A stretch of DNA of 64,000 nucleotides from Seriola aureovittata (taxonomy: Eukaryota; Chordata; Actinopteri; Carangiformes; Carangidae): assembly GCF_021018895.1 (NCBI RefSeq), contig NC_079376.1, forward strand, positions 12,019,001 through 12,083,000, in the 5' to 3' direction. The position numbers and the translations under genes are program-made. A model generated the notes under the pieces. That model did not search any database. It was not told where the DNA came from and was given only the letters and a program-made list of their open reading frames with translations. Positions within the stretch are counted from its first letter, which is position 1; every line of letters starts with the position of its first letter. Positions 24,541 through 37,574 of the stretch are shown piece by piece.

Positions 24541-25291
24541 GGTGCTCTACTGTGTCAATTAAAGTAACATAAAAATCCCTCAAAACACAGACGCACACAC
24601 ACACTGAGCTTCCTGTCTGAGGGGATACTGTGCAGAAACAAGGGCTCATATAGCACTAAAACACATCAGGGTATGAATCAGAATGAGTAACTTTTGGGGT
24701 CCGGAGAAACAAAACATCATCTTCTGCTATGGTCAGAAATCTCCCAGATTTATACTTCTCTGTAAAAGGGCCCTGGATAATTTTAAATGTGTCCTGGCTG
24801 GTGTCTGAAGGCTCATAAAACTTTACACAATGTTCAAAACAGTCTCTGAGGTGTTTGAAGAGCTGCTCTCTTTAAATAAACTCTCAAATACTTTCCTGTA
24901 AACCACTCAGAGAGCCCCCAAAAACAGAAAAAAAAAAGTTGTACCTGCACCCCGAACCTTTGCAGCAGTACGTTTAAATTTCCCTTTGACCGGCAGTTGT
25001 ATTTTAAACTAATGGTTGGACTTAATGAGATTTCCATTACACTCAGCAGTACATTCTTCATTCTATAACACGTTAGTATAGTGTTTGGGAGATTGACACC
25101 ACAGCCATCAAACGACTCGTCCAAATCAAGAGAAAATAGGTTGTTGGTCCATGGTCCTCCACAACAACACATACAACTGATGCCCCACTCTGACGGGACG
25201 ACACAGTGGCTTCAGAAATAAAACCTTTTCATGATCTTAAATCACTAGGTTTAGGGGATCTTGGTCGTCATGGTTACGAGAATAATCACTC
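24541..25291. other. Non-coding spacer
   Basis: Nothing gene-like. The 112-codon minus-strand frame at 24834-25172 has no recognisable family and is taken as chance. Confidence 0.5.
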
Positions 25292-25370
25292 AGGATAGAT
25301 AAATAGATAGATAGATAGATAGATAGATAGACTTTATTTATACCCTAGGGGAAATTTATGAAACAAGCAG
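25292..25370. repeat. (GATA)n tract with adjoining retroelement-type tail
   Basis: An imperfect GATA array (25292-25330) runs directly into ACTTTATTTATACCCTAGGG and GAAATT. Fish non-LTR or SINE tails often read ACTTTATTGATCCC next to such an array, so this may be the degenerate 3' end of an element. The body of the element was not recognised. Confidence 0.45.
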
Positions 25371-27149
25371 TGGTCTACTATTGCTCAAGTCCAACGTTTT
25401 TCTTATGACACCAAAACACTACTTCATTCTTTTGCTATTTAGGAACAAGAGTCTTAATGACTGGGGCTGACACTCCAATTTGTCTGGGGAGGACAGTCTC
25501 CATTCATCTGCTGTATTACATTAACTATATAAACTATAACTAACTATAAACTCTTTGAACTTAAATACACCTGACTGGCCTGTCGGCCGTTTGAGATCCT
25601 AGATCAAATCAGTCTTTAGTAGTTGTGCCAGTTGTCTGAAAACAGAAGGGCATACGGCTTAAACTAAGTATATTTTCATAATGGTTTGGTTGCCCAAGGA
25701 CTTAAAAAAGTTAAGAAATAAAATAATGAGTAAAAAGCAGTTTTGCCACCCATCCTTCACTGTACACTCATATTTCCTGCACTGGCAGTCATTATAATCA
25801 TGTGCTATGAACAGTATTTATCGTGGCTCAGTCCCACTTTCAATTCTTCTGTTCTCCAAAATCATTTCTTCAAGGTTTGCTGAGGCTAGGTGGGTGGACG
25901 TGCGACAATGCGTTTACTGTATTGATCAGTCACACTTTTGACCCATCTCACAGATTTAGTGTGAAAGGTACAAAGTTCATAGTTACAACATAACTGTGAA
26001 AAAAACAATTTTAAAATGTCAAGTCAAATAAAGTCTTAGTTTTATTTATACATCCCCATATCATAAACTTGCCTCAGGGGACTTCACTATCTGTATGGCA
26101 TACGGACACTCTCTGTCCTTCGATGCGAAAAAACAAAAAAAAACATAAAAAATAAATAAATAAATAAATAAATATTACATATAATAAATAAAGTTAATGT
26201 TGGAAAAAAAATGGAAGAAACCTCAGGGAGTGCAAAGGGAGGGAGTAAAAATTCAGTTATTACATCAACGCTAAAAGAAAGAATCTAACTGAATCACTTT
26301 TTAATGGAAATGAAACAGTTTTAATTACAATAATCGAACTGAATCGAAACTACACCTAAGATGAAAATTAACATCATTACCTATATTACTGCCGCTACTA
26401 CTGCTGCCATTGTCATATTAATATTACAGCTACCACTACTACTACTTACTACGAGTGAAATGTGTGCTGACCTTATTGATTATTATTTAATGATGATATT
26501 TTTTCATGTGGAATTCATTATTTGGTCTCATAATAATACAAAATAATATAGCTCTTACATGGAATAGGCAACTTGAAGTATTCAGTATACATTATGGTGA
26601 CGCATATCGAGCACATACAAGCAGATGAAGATTCATGTTGATCAAAAGATTAATGGTAACAAGTCAGAGTCAGGTCTTGTGTATTGTGAGTGTTCTGTTC
26701 AGCGTCTGTCTCGGTGTTCCACAGGGATACAACATCTGGTCACACATATTAGCCATTACTGGCCAAATGCCATTCACTGGTCTGGTGTGCTTATTCAACA
26801 AAAGCTTTCCAGTGAGCATACAGTATATTGGTTAAGCCCTAATCTCCTGTTACAGTAAATCCATGTCATATTTGACTGCAGCGTGGCCGTAAACCAGACA
26901 CGCAGGGGAGGTGTCATTTGTCTGCAGCCCACGGTCGTCATGATGACTCAGAAAACAGACGACGGGAGTCAAACAGAAAGTTTATATCTGTCTCGGTTCA
27001 TCTGCCAACAGATGAATTCAAAACAGAACCCAAAATGCTAAAGGAAACCAATACATTTCCCATGATATCATATACACCGGTAATAACATAAAAACAATTT
27101 ACTAAGATTATGGTCCAACTGGCCCTATTTTCAGATTCTTTTATTGTCT
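25371..27149. other. Non-coding spacer with AAAT microsatellite
   Basis: No gene was recognised. An (AAAT)n tract is at 26150-26174 and A-rich runs are at about 26128-26150. The rest is AT-rich unique-looking sequence. Confidence 0.5.
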
Positions 27150-27215
27150 TGTCTTGTCTTTCTTCCTCTTTGGTTTGGTGTTTTCCTTTGGGATTAATAA
27201 AGTACTCTACCCACC
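27150..27215. repeat. Retroelement-type tail (GGGATTAATAAAGT)
   Basis: CTTTGGGATTAATAAAGTAC is the reverse-strand counterpart of the ACTTTATTNATCCC tail seen near 25331. Only the tail is visible and it is old. Confidence 0.35.
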
Positions 27216-27654
27216 AGTAAGCGTGTTCCCGTCTATCTGTTCCATTTTCTTTTTTTTTTTTTCATACATTATTGTGTCAGTTAATGTCAATGAGACATTA
27301 TAAATTTGTTGTTATTTAAATCTTTTGACACAGACTTCATTGTTCAATTTTCACATTAAAACATTTCTGAAACTTGAAATGAAGCTTGAAATGTTGCAAA
27401 AAAGTTTCCACACTTGGCTGACGTGGAGAATTTAGTGTGTCAATAAAAACAAAATGCATCAAGGTGCAATGGAAAAAGGCTGAGCACATGAAGTGAAGCT
27501 AGTAAAAGCAGTGACAGATAAAACCGTCAGGTTTGTGTGACGCGATGAGACGTTCCTCAAATTCAAACAAACAGAAATGGTACATTTCATTTTGTGGTGC
27601 GCCGCTTCTTCTTCTTCAATGGTACACCTCCTTTCTGTACCATTAGTTTTATTA

Positions 27655-27860
27655 CTAATTATTGCTGAATTGATTAGTTGGTTAATCAATTAGTCAACTG
27701 ATAGACATTAACTGTTTGGACAACAATATCAAAAACAGCAAATTGATGCATATTACTGTTTTAAATCATTTTTGATTGTAGGTCGGACAAAATGAGCAAT
27801 TTCAAGATGTCAGCTTGTTCTCTGGAAATGCCGTTTTTCTTTATTTTCTTACCTTTTATA
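27655..27860 (+). repeat. Dispersed repeat family A copy
   Basis: TTGCTGAATTGATTAGTTGG, then AATCAATTAGTCAACTGATA, and later GTCGGACAAAATGAGCAATT and GTTCTCTGGAAATGCCGTTT, follow the family order. The centre is partly deleted compared with the copy at 45345. Confidence 0.55.
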
Positions 27861-29428
27861 GAGTAATTTAAGTAATATAATTAATAAATTGACCTGCAAA
27901 TCAAATATTGTTCGGCTTGTTCAGATGTGTGTACACAGCAAGTGACTGACCAGACTTAATATGAGCATAATGTTTGACTTTACAATGTGTCTGGTATGCT
28001 TCATTATTATTATTCCTGCATGTGATGACAGACTGCTTCTTTATGAGGGCAGCTCATTTAGATTGGGAAGCAGAGAAATGACTGGTGGAGCTGTAATGAG
28101 TTCCACAGCTGACTCATCATTCCTCATTCTGCCATTTTCTTTTTTTGGTAGACATTTTAACGTATATGTCATCTGTTTGTCCTGCCGTTCTCTCACTTTG
28201 AGGCAGCTTTTCCCTCCTCCATCCTTACTCCTCCTTTTTTTTTTGTTGCCTGCACTGAAACTGTATTAACACTCTATTATCTAAACCCTCTTTACTTTCT
28301 CACAGCAAGAAAACAGAAGTGTTTTGATGGGAAAAAAAAAAAAAAAAGGGCTCACCCGCTGTGCCTAAATTTGCTTTGAGGAATTACTCTTTTGTTGTTG
28401 CGGCTGAAAACCAGAGTTGTATTCTAACCTGCTTACTTTTACCTCCTATAAACTCTGCTGGATTCTTGGCAGCAGCTCCAGGTTCATCTGAGGACAATGC
28501 AGATCTGGGAAAACAGCCCTTTTTCTGCCGCTTACTTATTGAGGTGGCGGGCTTCCAGAGACCGCAACTGATGGAATATCATAAAGACTAACCCACAAAA
28601 CAGATTTATGATAAGTTTCAATGCTGGCTCCTTCTCTTTCAAGTCACTGATATCTTTCTCCGTTGCGCTGAATAGAATAGAGGATAAAAATCTACCTCTT
28701 CCCCATCCTCCGCTTCACCTTCCACGACCCCATCTAAATCAAAGAGCACTAGTGTTCACGCTCAACTTGAATGAACTGCCGTTGCATGCCCTGTGGGCTG
28801 TTTGTATCTCAGCAACTGGCGAGCCAATAAGGGGTGGACTAACATGTTATAACAATCTGTTTCATCTTGCGAGTCACATCGCGAGAGAGAGAGAATTCAA
28901 AGTAGCATCTTAGTTTGGACATTTCTTTCACTGACAGACCAACGGGCACAACTGATTGAGACCTGCATGACAAACAGCAGAATGTGAAGCTGTTAAACTC
29001 GGCAAATCACCATTTCTACACAATTCCTTGGGAGGTATTTGTTGAAAGAGTATTTTGAAAGAGAGTGAAGGAGTTTGAAATCTGTAAATGCTGCCAAATA
29101 TCCAACTGGTCTGAGAGAACTATATGCATCTGCTCCACAACAGTCAATGTGTCACTTAAACTGACACACAATATGGTCAGTGATTTTGGTGGCATTGTGA
29201 TGTGTGTACTGCAGCTGTAGGGTTCATGATAGCGTCATAAATATAAGCCCTGGTGAAGTTTAGATGGCAGGGTATTAGTTTAACTGACTGTCAGCAAAAC
29301 AACACGCGTCTGAGTCAAATCTCAAGAAAACACTGATCTATTGTGGGTATGACAGAGGTCAGCATTTCATCTTGTAAACAGTTTCACTGGAAAACAACAA
29401 CTTGTCAAGTAAATGGCCACAAGGGATG
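27861..29428. other. Non-coding spacer
   Basis: No gene was recognised. It holds short A and T runs and open frames of up to about 102 codons without conserved features. Confidence 0.5.
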
Positions 29429-29452
29429 ATGCAAATACGTACGTATTTGCAT
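29429..29452. promoter_or_regulatory. 24-bp perfect palindrome with two POU octamers
   Basis: The sequence is identical to its own reverse complement. Each arm is a canonical octamer (ATGCAAAT at 29429-29436, ATTTGCAT at 29445-29452), flanking a centre of ACGTACGT. Octamers bind POU/Oct homeodomain factors, and paired inverted sites can bind dimers. The regulatory role is inferred; only the palindrome is seen. Confidence 0.4.
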
Positions 29453-30582
29453 ATTTAAAATGTAAACAGAAAAAGAAAGAAAGGAAATAAAGACAGCTAT
29501 AAAAAGAAACTGCAGCTGTGAAAGCACAAAGCTAACGTAATGTGTGGCATGTTTACATACTGAAAATCACAAATAGGCACTAATTGATGAAAATTTGCCC
29601 TAGATGATGTGAACTGATGCCAAGACATGTTTGTGAATTGAAATTATTTCGCAGCTTATGTCTGGATTTTTTTTTTATAAATCTTCATGAACAGGAAGAA
29701 AACAGGAAACACTGGAGGGAAATAACAAGCAGAACTGGAGTAAGTTCTGAGATCTGTCAGTCTGAGCCGAAGTCGTTGCATACATTGCTAGTTAGCTACA
29801 GCACAGCTGCTATATTGGCTGTCTGGAGTGAATAAACCCGGACTGCACAAAGCCTCCAGCAGCCAAACTCTTACGAATCACATGAGATGAAAATCAGCTT
29901 CCTGCAACGTCTGAACTCACCACAACACTTAACGCCTGTCAGTGGCACAAGTGTCAAAAACTGTGGGGACTATTACTATCCTTGCCTTTCGATGGTGCAC
30001 ATCTGCATGTCGACACCAGTAGCTCTAAATTTCTGCTGCAGCTACTTTTTGACATGTCGCACCGGGAAAAGCACAAGTGCTAATGATAAATGAATGATGG
30101 CTGAATGCCATTTAGCTGCTTCAGTTTCGGGGTCCTGGTTTTGCACATGCTCACTTTCACACTGTCAAGGCTTACTGGGACACTTGAATAGAACAGAGCC
30201 ATCGCTAATGTTATTAGGAACATCTATGCATTTCCTGCTATGACAAGTCAAAATGTCTGCTGTGAATCAGGCCTATAGGTGGCGCAGGTTGGACAGTAGC
30301 TGCAGGTCTGACACTACACTGGTGCTGCAGCTGCACGATTTTGACTTGGCCTTGTTTCTGGTGGTTTACATCAGTGTGATTTATTCATTTGTGATCACTT
30401 TACTTTATAACATTGCTGCATCAAGGCTGAAATGAGGGTCTAATTATTGTGTCTTCTCAGCAACATGGGAAACTAAAAGTAGGATCATTCTAATTTTTGC
30501 ATTTCTTTAGATTCACATTTGGGCAGACATCATGTCAAAAGCAGCGAGCGGAAATGAATGATTATCTTGTTTAATTTCTCTT
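29453..30582. other. Non-coding spacer
   Basis: No gene was recognised. Short open frames only. Confidence 0.5.
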
Positions 30583-30616
30583 GGGGGTGGGGGTGTTGGG
30601 GGGTTGGGGGGAGGGG
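30583..30616 (+). other. G-quadruplex-forming motif
   Basis: Five G runs of 5, 5, 6, 6 and 4 bases are separated by loops of 1, 4, 2 and 1 bases. This satisfies the usual G-quadruplex pattern strongly. No gene overlaps it. Confidence 0.7.
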
Positions 30617-30894
30617 TGCAAAAATATTCACAAAAACTTGTCCGATATACTGTCTGTAGTTTGCGGGGTTCCTGGCAAATCTTCACACAACTTAGCGTCT
30701 CCAGTTGCCCCTGCCCTTATTTGCACTCCCAGAGTAATGATAATGGTGAGCGTGTCGGAGGATGTCCTCATGTGGCTTCTTTCACTGCTGCCTGTTTGAG
30801 CTTATTAGAGAGTGCCCGTCTGTACAGTCATTGATGCCAGTCCTCAGGACAGATGGTGGCAAGATAGGGTGAGTGAGAAAACCTCTGACGCACG

Positions 30895-30896
<2 letters not shown>

Positions 30897-30929
<33 letters not shown>

Positions 30930-30933
30930 CACA

Positions 30934-31014
<81 letters not shown>
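30897..31014. repeat. (CA)n microsatellite, 118 bp with one interruption
   Basis: A long CA array interrupted near 30929-30939 by ATCACACGCGC, followed by a CT-rich stretch to about 31050. The translated histidine/threonine frames over it are not genes. Confidence 0.97.
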
Positions 31015-31017
<3 letters not shown>

Positions 31018-31050
31018 CCCTATCTCTCTCTCTCTCTCATTCTCTCTGAC

Positions 31051-34000
31051 TCTCGCCCGCTCAATTGTCCACAGCTGCTGTGAACAATTTTCTTCACTGA
31101 TCTATTGTGTGATGCTTGTTAATTTGTGAGGTGTAGTTTTGACAATGAACTGAAAGTATCTGGTGCCTTGAAAGCTAAATTTTGTCTGCATTATAGGACA
31201 TCAGGTTAAATTTCACTATAGGTATCGTAAAGCCTTAACTATTTGTCACTTCTGGGATTTATACATAAATCTGTTTGCAGGAACGCTGCTGCAACAGGAG
31301 GGTCTAGTTTGTTTGCCAGTAAACGTACCAGCCAGACGTGAGGTGGGTTTCTTTATTAAACAATTCAGAATTTGTCGGGTTACTTGTGTGTACACGTTTG
31401 AAGAGCAGAAAAGGTTAATGTGAGGTTTGTGTGTTGACCAAAAACCAAATCCCTAGGAGGAGAATCAAAGCACTGCTGTCCTCATAAGGTCATTGTGCAC
31501 TCAACAGTGTTTAATAGGATGTGTTTTCTGCCCCGAGTTGTCTCTGCGGGATACCGCTAAAGCAGTGGGACAAACATCAACTGGCAGCATTTGTGATGCT
31601 GGAGAGGAAGGTGAAGCAAAACACTGATGGCTGAGATCTTCAGGCGAGCCGAGGGCACAGCAGGTTAAAGAACTGAAGGATAGCATTAACTAAGATGCTA
31701 TGTAAAACGTGATTAGCTTGTGTAGGCTTTTCTTCTCGCGGCCGTTTGAAGATTATGGGAATGTCTGGATCATCCACTGAAATTCAGCCATTGGTAAATT
31801 GCAAATCGTTTTTTCTAATCCAATATTTTCTAATCTGTAAATCACTGATCAATCAGTACAGAGTCAAGGATTTTCTTTTGTAACATTGTTATTTGACAAA
31901 CTGAACCCTAACCAACTGGGTATCTGATAAATGCCGAAAAGCTTTGCAAAACACAGCTCTGTCAAGTTCATACACTATGCATCATTGCCGACTATTTAAT
32001 TTTACTTTACATAATCCTATATTACGATAGTTCCGTTCAGCTCAACTCAGATTTATTTCCATTGTTTTTTGTTGTGTTTGCTGACACTTAAATATTCATA
32101 ACTTAAACTCAGGAAGTGCAGCTTTTTAGATACTTTAATTTTTAGTTTATCCTACTACTGATTGCACAATCTTCAACTGATTGTACCCTTTGAGAAACTA
32201 TGGTAGCTAGTGAGCTGTACAGACTTCATATAAAACCATAAGTAAGTAGTAGCATGTACTGGTTTTTTTTTTCAGTTTTGCAAGTTAAAATGATCAATGA
32301 TCAACTTCAAGACTGTCCAATTATCTGGATAAACCCATTCTTTTTTCATTTTGTGGAATTTGAGTAATGTTCATCTTATGACATTTACTACTGAAGTTTT
32401 GACTAAGTTAAAGTTCCTGAGAATCTGAATGAGAATTATTAATATGCGAGACATCAGTGAGCTAGTTTGTGCAAGCCCGTAATACGTTTTTATTACAGAA
32501 GCTATAGGCTATCCGTAATAAAAACTTACTTTTAGATTTCTGTTTAAAATAAATGCCATCTACTCTGCCATTTAAGACATTGTTTAAAAATATCCTTTTT
32601 TCAATTCTTTAAGCTTTAGGGTCACCATTGATGAAACTGGACTTCTCTAGATCTCTTCAATGATAAGTTTAGCTATGTGAGATGGACATGGTTCTCTACA
32701 TCAATCAAAGGCAGGAACATATGAATGAAAAGCATGAAGTTGTGTGTTCCTTATTTATCTTATTAGTTTAAAATCTAAACACCCAGATAAGGAAAAAAGC
32801 ACAAACATATATTGGCATGGTAGAGTTCTGATTGTGTCATGCATTGCGTATCTCTGTCTAGATTACAGTGGAAACAGAGTACAATAAATGAAGCTCTACT
32901 GCTGTCCAAAAGGCTCATCTGATCGTAAGCAAGTTGGAGAAAATGATATGTTTCACGCTTAGCAGAAATGGGGCTTGCTATAACATGCTAGTGTGTGGGC
33001 GGAGGGATTGAAAAAGGTGTGTTTTACATGTTGCAAACATTTGGACTCCTCTACTAATTTTTTTTTTTTTTAAACAGTAGCTGCATTTAATGACCCAACA
33101 CAAAATGACAGTGACCCCAGCTGATTTTGAATTTTCTGATTGCAGGCGTTTTATTTGAAATGTTTTACCCTCAATGTGGAGTGGGAGAAATCGTCTCCTC
33201 CAGACTTATTTCCAAAGATTTCATGATGTTATTTTAAAGGGCTATAAAATAAAGCCAGGAATTACAAGGATTTTCACGTAACAGACTGATGTTGCACATT
33301 ACTTCATTTAGCGTCATCTGCAGTTACGAGTAACGCCTTTTGTTTTTTTTCCCCTCCCCATCCGCCTTGTTTTGCTTATTTTCACCTCTCTCTCTCCCCA
33401 GTCTGCAACTACACACCTCCTCCCTCCCCCATAACTCTCCTCTTCATTACTGCCTTGGCTTTGTAAGACCCCCTGGTGAATCCTGGCATCACACTCCCAT
33501 TTCAAAGGAATGAAAATGCAGCACTGGTCTATGCCATCAGTTTGCTCTGCTCCTTTCATCTGCCTGGACATATTAAGACAAGAAATGCGAAGCTCTGCAG
33601 CAGCTCCCACATGAATCAGTCTGAGCCCCCCAGTGGGAACGTGTGCTGGTCATTTCAGGTCCCGTTTCAGACAAGAGAGAGAGAGAGAAAGGGAGAGAGA
33701 GATTAGGTTAGAGCAAATATGAGAGGCAAGAGTGACAGAGACACAACTTCAAGAGAGACTGAAAGTGAGAGAGAGGCTATGTGGCATGTTTTTTGAGGAC
33801 ACTGCATTATAGTTGCTCTGGTGTTCTTGTTTTCTAAGGACACTGTGTGCCGTCATTAGGTGTCTGTGATCTACTGACCACTCTAGTGAAGGAGGCACTT
33901 CCAAGCATAAGATACAGCAATAGTCAAAAAGTCATTAAACTAAGCTTAGATCTCTACATGGTAGACATCCGGAAAGAATGGGACCAGAGCCTAATTCACC

Positions 34001-36105
34001 CCAAATTAAAAAAAAATGAGAACAATATGGTTTAAGACCTTGAGCAGCAGTGGAACACATTTTGTTTGTATAGTAAATTGCCAATAAGGCAAAAGGGCGA
34101 GGTGTTTTGGATAAGGGCTTTGGAGCAATAAAAGTGAGGTTAAGAGGACCCATGCTCCGCCGAGGCTTTGAAACGAGAGATAACTGGGAACGAAAAAAGC
34201 AAAGAGTCAACGAAAAGATGCCTGTGTGGGCAAAGAGGGGAGGATGCAAACAGTGCACACAAAAACCAGAGAAAACTGGGAACGGGTTTCTTAAGAATAA
34301 AGTATCAATAGACACATTTAAGTCTGTTGTCTGTTTCTCTCCACACTTTTGATGCAGATGATTTGAATTCAATGCGTCTTGCAACCTAAATAAAACAAGT
34401 TTCTTTTCCTCACCCATCATTTATCTGAGCTTTCAAAAGTCATATGACAAAAATGATTAATTGGAGCATTTACAATCTGCCCTGTTTGGGCATATAAACA
34501 CTTTTAGTTCAGTGTTAGTGGAAGATGACCACATCATTTAAAGACACTAAATGTGACTGCTGCAGGAGACGGATTTATGAACAGCAGTACCGGTGAATGT
34601 CAAATTCAGCTGTCTTGAGATTTTGCGGCACAACATTACGCTACTGGTGCCTTTGCTTCTGAGAGAAAAAAAAAGTCATTGTTCACACACCTGCAAGAGG
34701 TTACTTGTCTGTAAAAGATAAACGTATACGTCACACTAAAAGGGGATTTATAAAGGGTTACACATGCAGCCACAGAGATACCATATGCCACTAGTCAGCA
34801 CGGACTTCAGCGCTTTCCTATAGACGAAAAGAAGCACATCGAAGAAAGGCTCCGTTATCTTCTCCTTTTCAGCAGCACTCATCTGCAATGCCTGTTGCTC
34901 GCTGTGACGGCCACTCTCCAACACACAAACATGAACACACTGATTGCACTGCCAGTCCAGACAGTCCATTGACTCAACAACCTACAGTATTTCATGAGCT
35001 GTAAGACTACAAAGTATGTAGTACATGTCTGAAAAGACCTCCCTCCACAGTACGTCTTACAAAAGAGAGATAGAGCGAGAGATAGAGAAAGAGGGAAAAA
35101 AAAAAAACTTCTCCAAACATGAGTTTCAGCCTGGCAAAAGCTGTTGTCGATGTCCTCAGCCTCCTACACAGTACAGAGAAACTTTTTGTTCAGATCATCA
35201 CATCCTGACAGTCTGGTTACATAAGGAGTCAACACAAGTTCACTTTCAATTTGTGATTCCATATTTAATGTGTTTGTGGGGGAGGTGAGAGGTTTTTTAA
35301 GGAGTAAACACCTACCTACGTACCAGCCAATGTGTTAGAGCTGTCTGGAAGGAGAGGGAAAAAAAAAAAAAAGAGCCATAAGGAAACATGCAAACTAAGA
35401 AGTTTGAACTGCAGACTACTGAACAATTGAGGATTAATGAATTCACTGCATTTTCAAAAAAATCTTTGTTTTTTTTGGAGCAGGAGTGTTTCCAAGTTGC
35501 AACCCCAACAATTCCTAGTCCTTAAAGATGTTATACTTCTGTGGTAATATTAACTGTTAATGGCCACTGTATGTGCCTGCTTCATTTTGATCAAAACATG
35601 ATTGAATCAGTTTTATCATCACAGATACAACTGAGCATTGCAACAATTTGAATTTGCTTATATGAAGACTGTGTAGGCAGGTGTTATATATATTGTGTCA
35701 GAAAGTTGTTAGTTCAGTGGAGGGAAGAGTATCAAGTCTCTTTGAGTGTGATTATACATTTCATACACATATTGCATACTGGATATTTCTACAGTGGACT
35801 TAGTGTTGTTATTGTGCATCAATGTCCTGATGATGTATCACATTTCAACATGTAAAAAAAAAAAAAAAGGCCATTGCACCTCCTATTTTGTCTCAAGAAC
35901 AAGGATTATTTAAGTTACAGAAGGAACATATCTGTAAACCAGAACTGATATGTCATATGCAGAACCAGGTATTAAAAAAACAAGAAAAAACTAAGAGAAG
36001 CCATATATGGCCATTATCACGAACTAAGCTCTGACATGGTGCATTAAACCACAGATGAGAAGAAGAAATAAAAAGATTTTAAAAAAAGACCTGACTTGAC
36101 CACAG
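31051..36105. other. Non-coding spacer
   Basis: No exon or RNA gene was recognised. A GA-rich patch lies at about 33676-33775. A 161-codon minus-strand open frame (33935-34420) has no domain I can identify and overlaps a plus-strand frame; I treat it as chance. A and T runs are frequent. Confidence 0.5.
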
Positions 36106-36230
36106 TTACACCTGGTATTATAGTGCTATTTGAATTTAAAGTGTGATCAGAATGTGATCAGGCCTGCCAGACCTCCAGAGGTAGTCTGGCTCAAACTGAT
36201 CACATCTCAGCCAGAGTCTGCCAGGTGTAA
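36106..36230. mobile_element. Small foldback (MITE-like) element, 125 bp
   Basis: The ends are perfect 10-bp inverted repeats, TTACACCTGG and CCAGGTGTAA. Inner arms also pair: ATGTGATCAG (36152-36161) with CTGATCACAT (36196-36205), and GCCAGAC with GTCTGGC around the apex. The left side carries about 20 extra bases, including a second GTGATCAG. No coding capacity and no clear target-site duplication. Confidence 0.6.
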
Positions 36231-37509
36231 TTTAATGCAATATGTTCAATGTGTTTCTTACATTTGTAGCAAAGTAAGTAGATAGGTCATAAATCATTTT
36301 GAAGCTTTTTTTTATTTTTATTTTTTTAAATCCCCTCAGACCTTACATTGCTTATCCATGGCGAAGGAGTCACAGCTGCAAACATTGTTGTGGCAACAAA
36401 TTTCATTGTTTCTGTTGCCTTCTGCAGGAATCATAAAAACCGAGCTGTTCTGCCTCTCATGGAAGGCAAATACAAGCAATACAAGATAATGTCCACTGAC
36501 CTCCTGTGTTTCCGAGGCGGCCAGCAGAATCTGTTCGACTGTGGCTGAGTGCGAGACACTCTGGTGTGCACTGGCAACCAAATGCGAGCTTCCTCTAGCC
36601 ATTACGGCTGCAATATTTCGCTAAATTCTGAGGTAGCCCATGCATATAATGCAGTGTCGTTCATTACAAGTTTGAAAAAAAGTCCAGCAACAGACATGAC
36701 ACACAAGATGTGAGCAGGATAATCACCTACCATTTCGATTATTATATTCTATAACCATGATGCATCAAACTCTCCTTTGTAGAGAGATGGTGCAGACACA
36801 CCCTCCTCATGTCGTGCGTAAAGAACATCTGGACCTCAAAAAGTTTGTTCCTCAAGAATTACACAGCAAATCACTGATGAGAAGCATCAACTTCCTGTGC
36901 TGTAATGTGTGACTATGGCCTTTTGCACCCGGGGGGGTTGAACAGATTATTTTGATTTTGCTGGTGGCTTGTGAAGCTACGGGCTAAATCACTTTTGTGG
37001 ATTGTCAGTATCATCATCCTTGTTTTGGACTTCATTCAGGAGTAGTGTGAAGATGGCTGTGGCCATGAAAACACAAGTCACTGGGATTTAACACTATGAC
37101 GCAATGCAGTATTTTTGGTTTTCGTGCTCCTTCCATTGCACTGGTTGCCACGGAAATAAAGCCCCTTTTTTACATCCATGTCATCAGTGCACTTTTCATT
37201 AGGAGTGAGATGACCGGATAACTTTGCCTACTGTTTATACAACATGGGTGTGCGTCAGTGTGTGTGTATGTGTGTGCATCTGTATCTGTATGCATGTGTG
37301 TCTCTTGATTGACTGTATCCCTGTGCATCTCTGTCTGCAGCTCTGTCTCTCCTTCCTCTGCTGTGAATTCCAAATGACATTTCCCTCACATATTTAGACC
37401 TGATACGAGTCCAACTTGACACAGTCGCATCTCAAATCTTACTTGTTGACATGCTGTGAGCAGGCGGGAGGCAATGGAGCAAAGCAAGCTAATGCTGAGC
37501 AGAGAGGGG
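36231..37509. other. Non-coding spacer
   Basis: No gene was recognised. An imperfect GT-rich stretch is present at about 37248-37302. Confidence 0.5.
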
Positions 37510-37511
37510 GG

Positions 37512-37556
<45 letters not shown>

Positions 37557-37574
37557 GAGAGAGAGAAAGAGAGG
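37510..37574. repeat. (GA)n microsatellite
   Basis: A GA array with two C-containing interruptions and a short AAAG end. The arginine/glutamate-rich translations over it are artefacts of the repeat. Confidence 0.95.

Noticed and set aside
30828..31129. Histidine/threonine- and cysteine/valine-rich open frames
   Set aside because: These are translations of the CA/GT microsatellite.
33935..34420. 161-codon minus-strand frame
   Set aside because: No domain, no splice or promoter context, and an overlapping plus-strand frame is open too.
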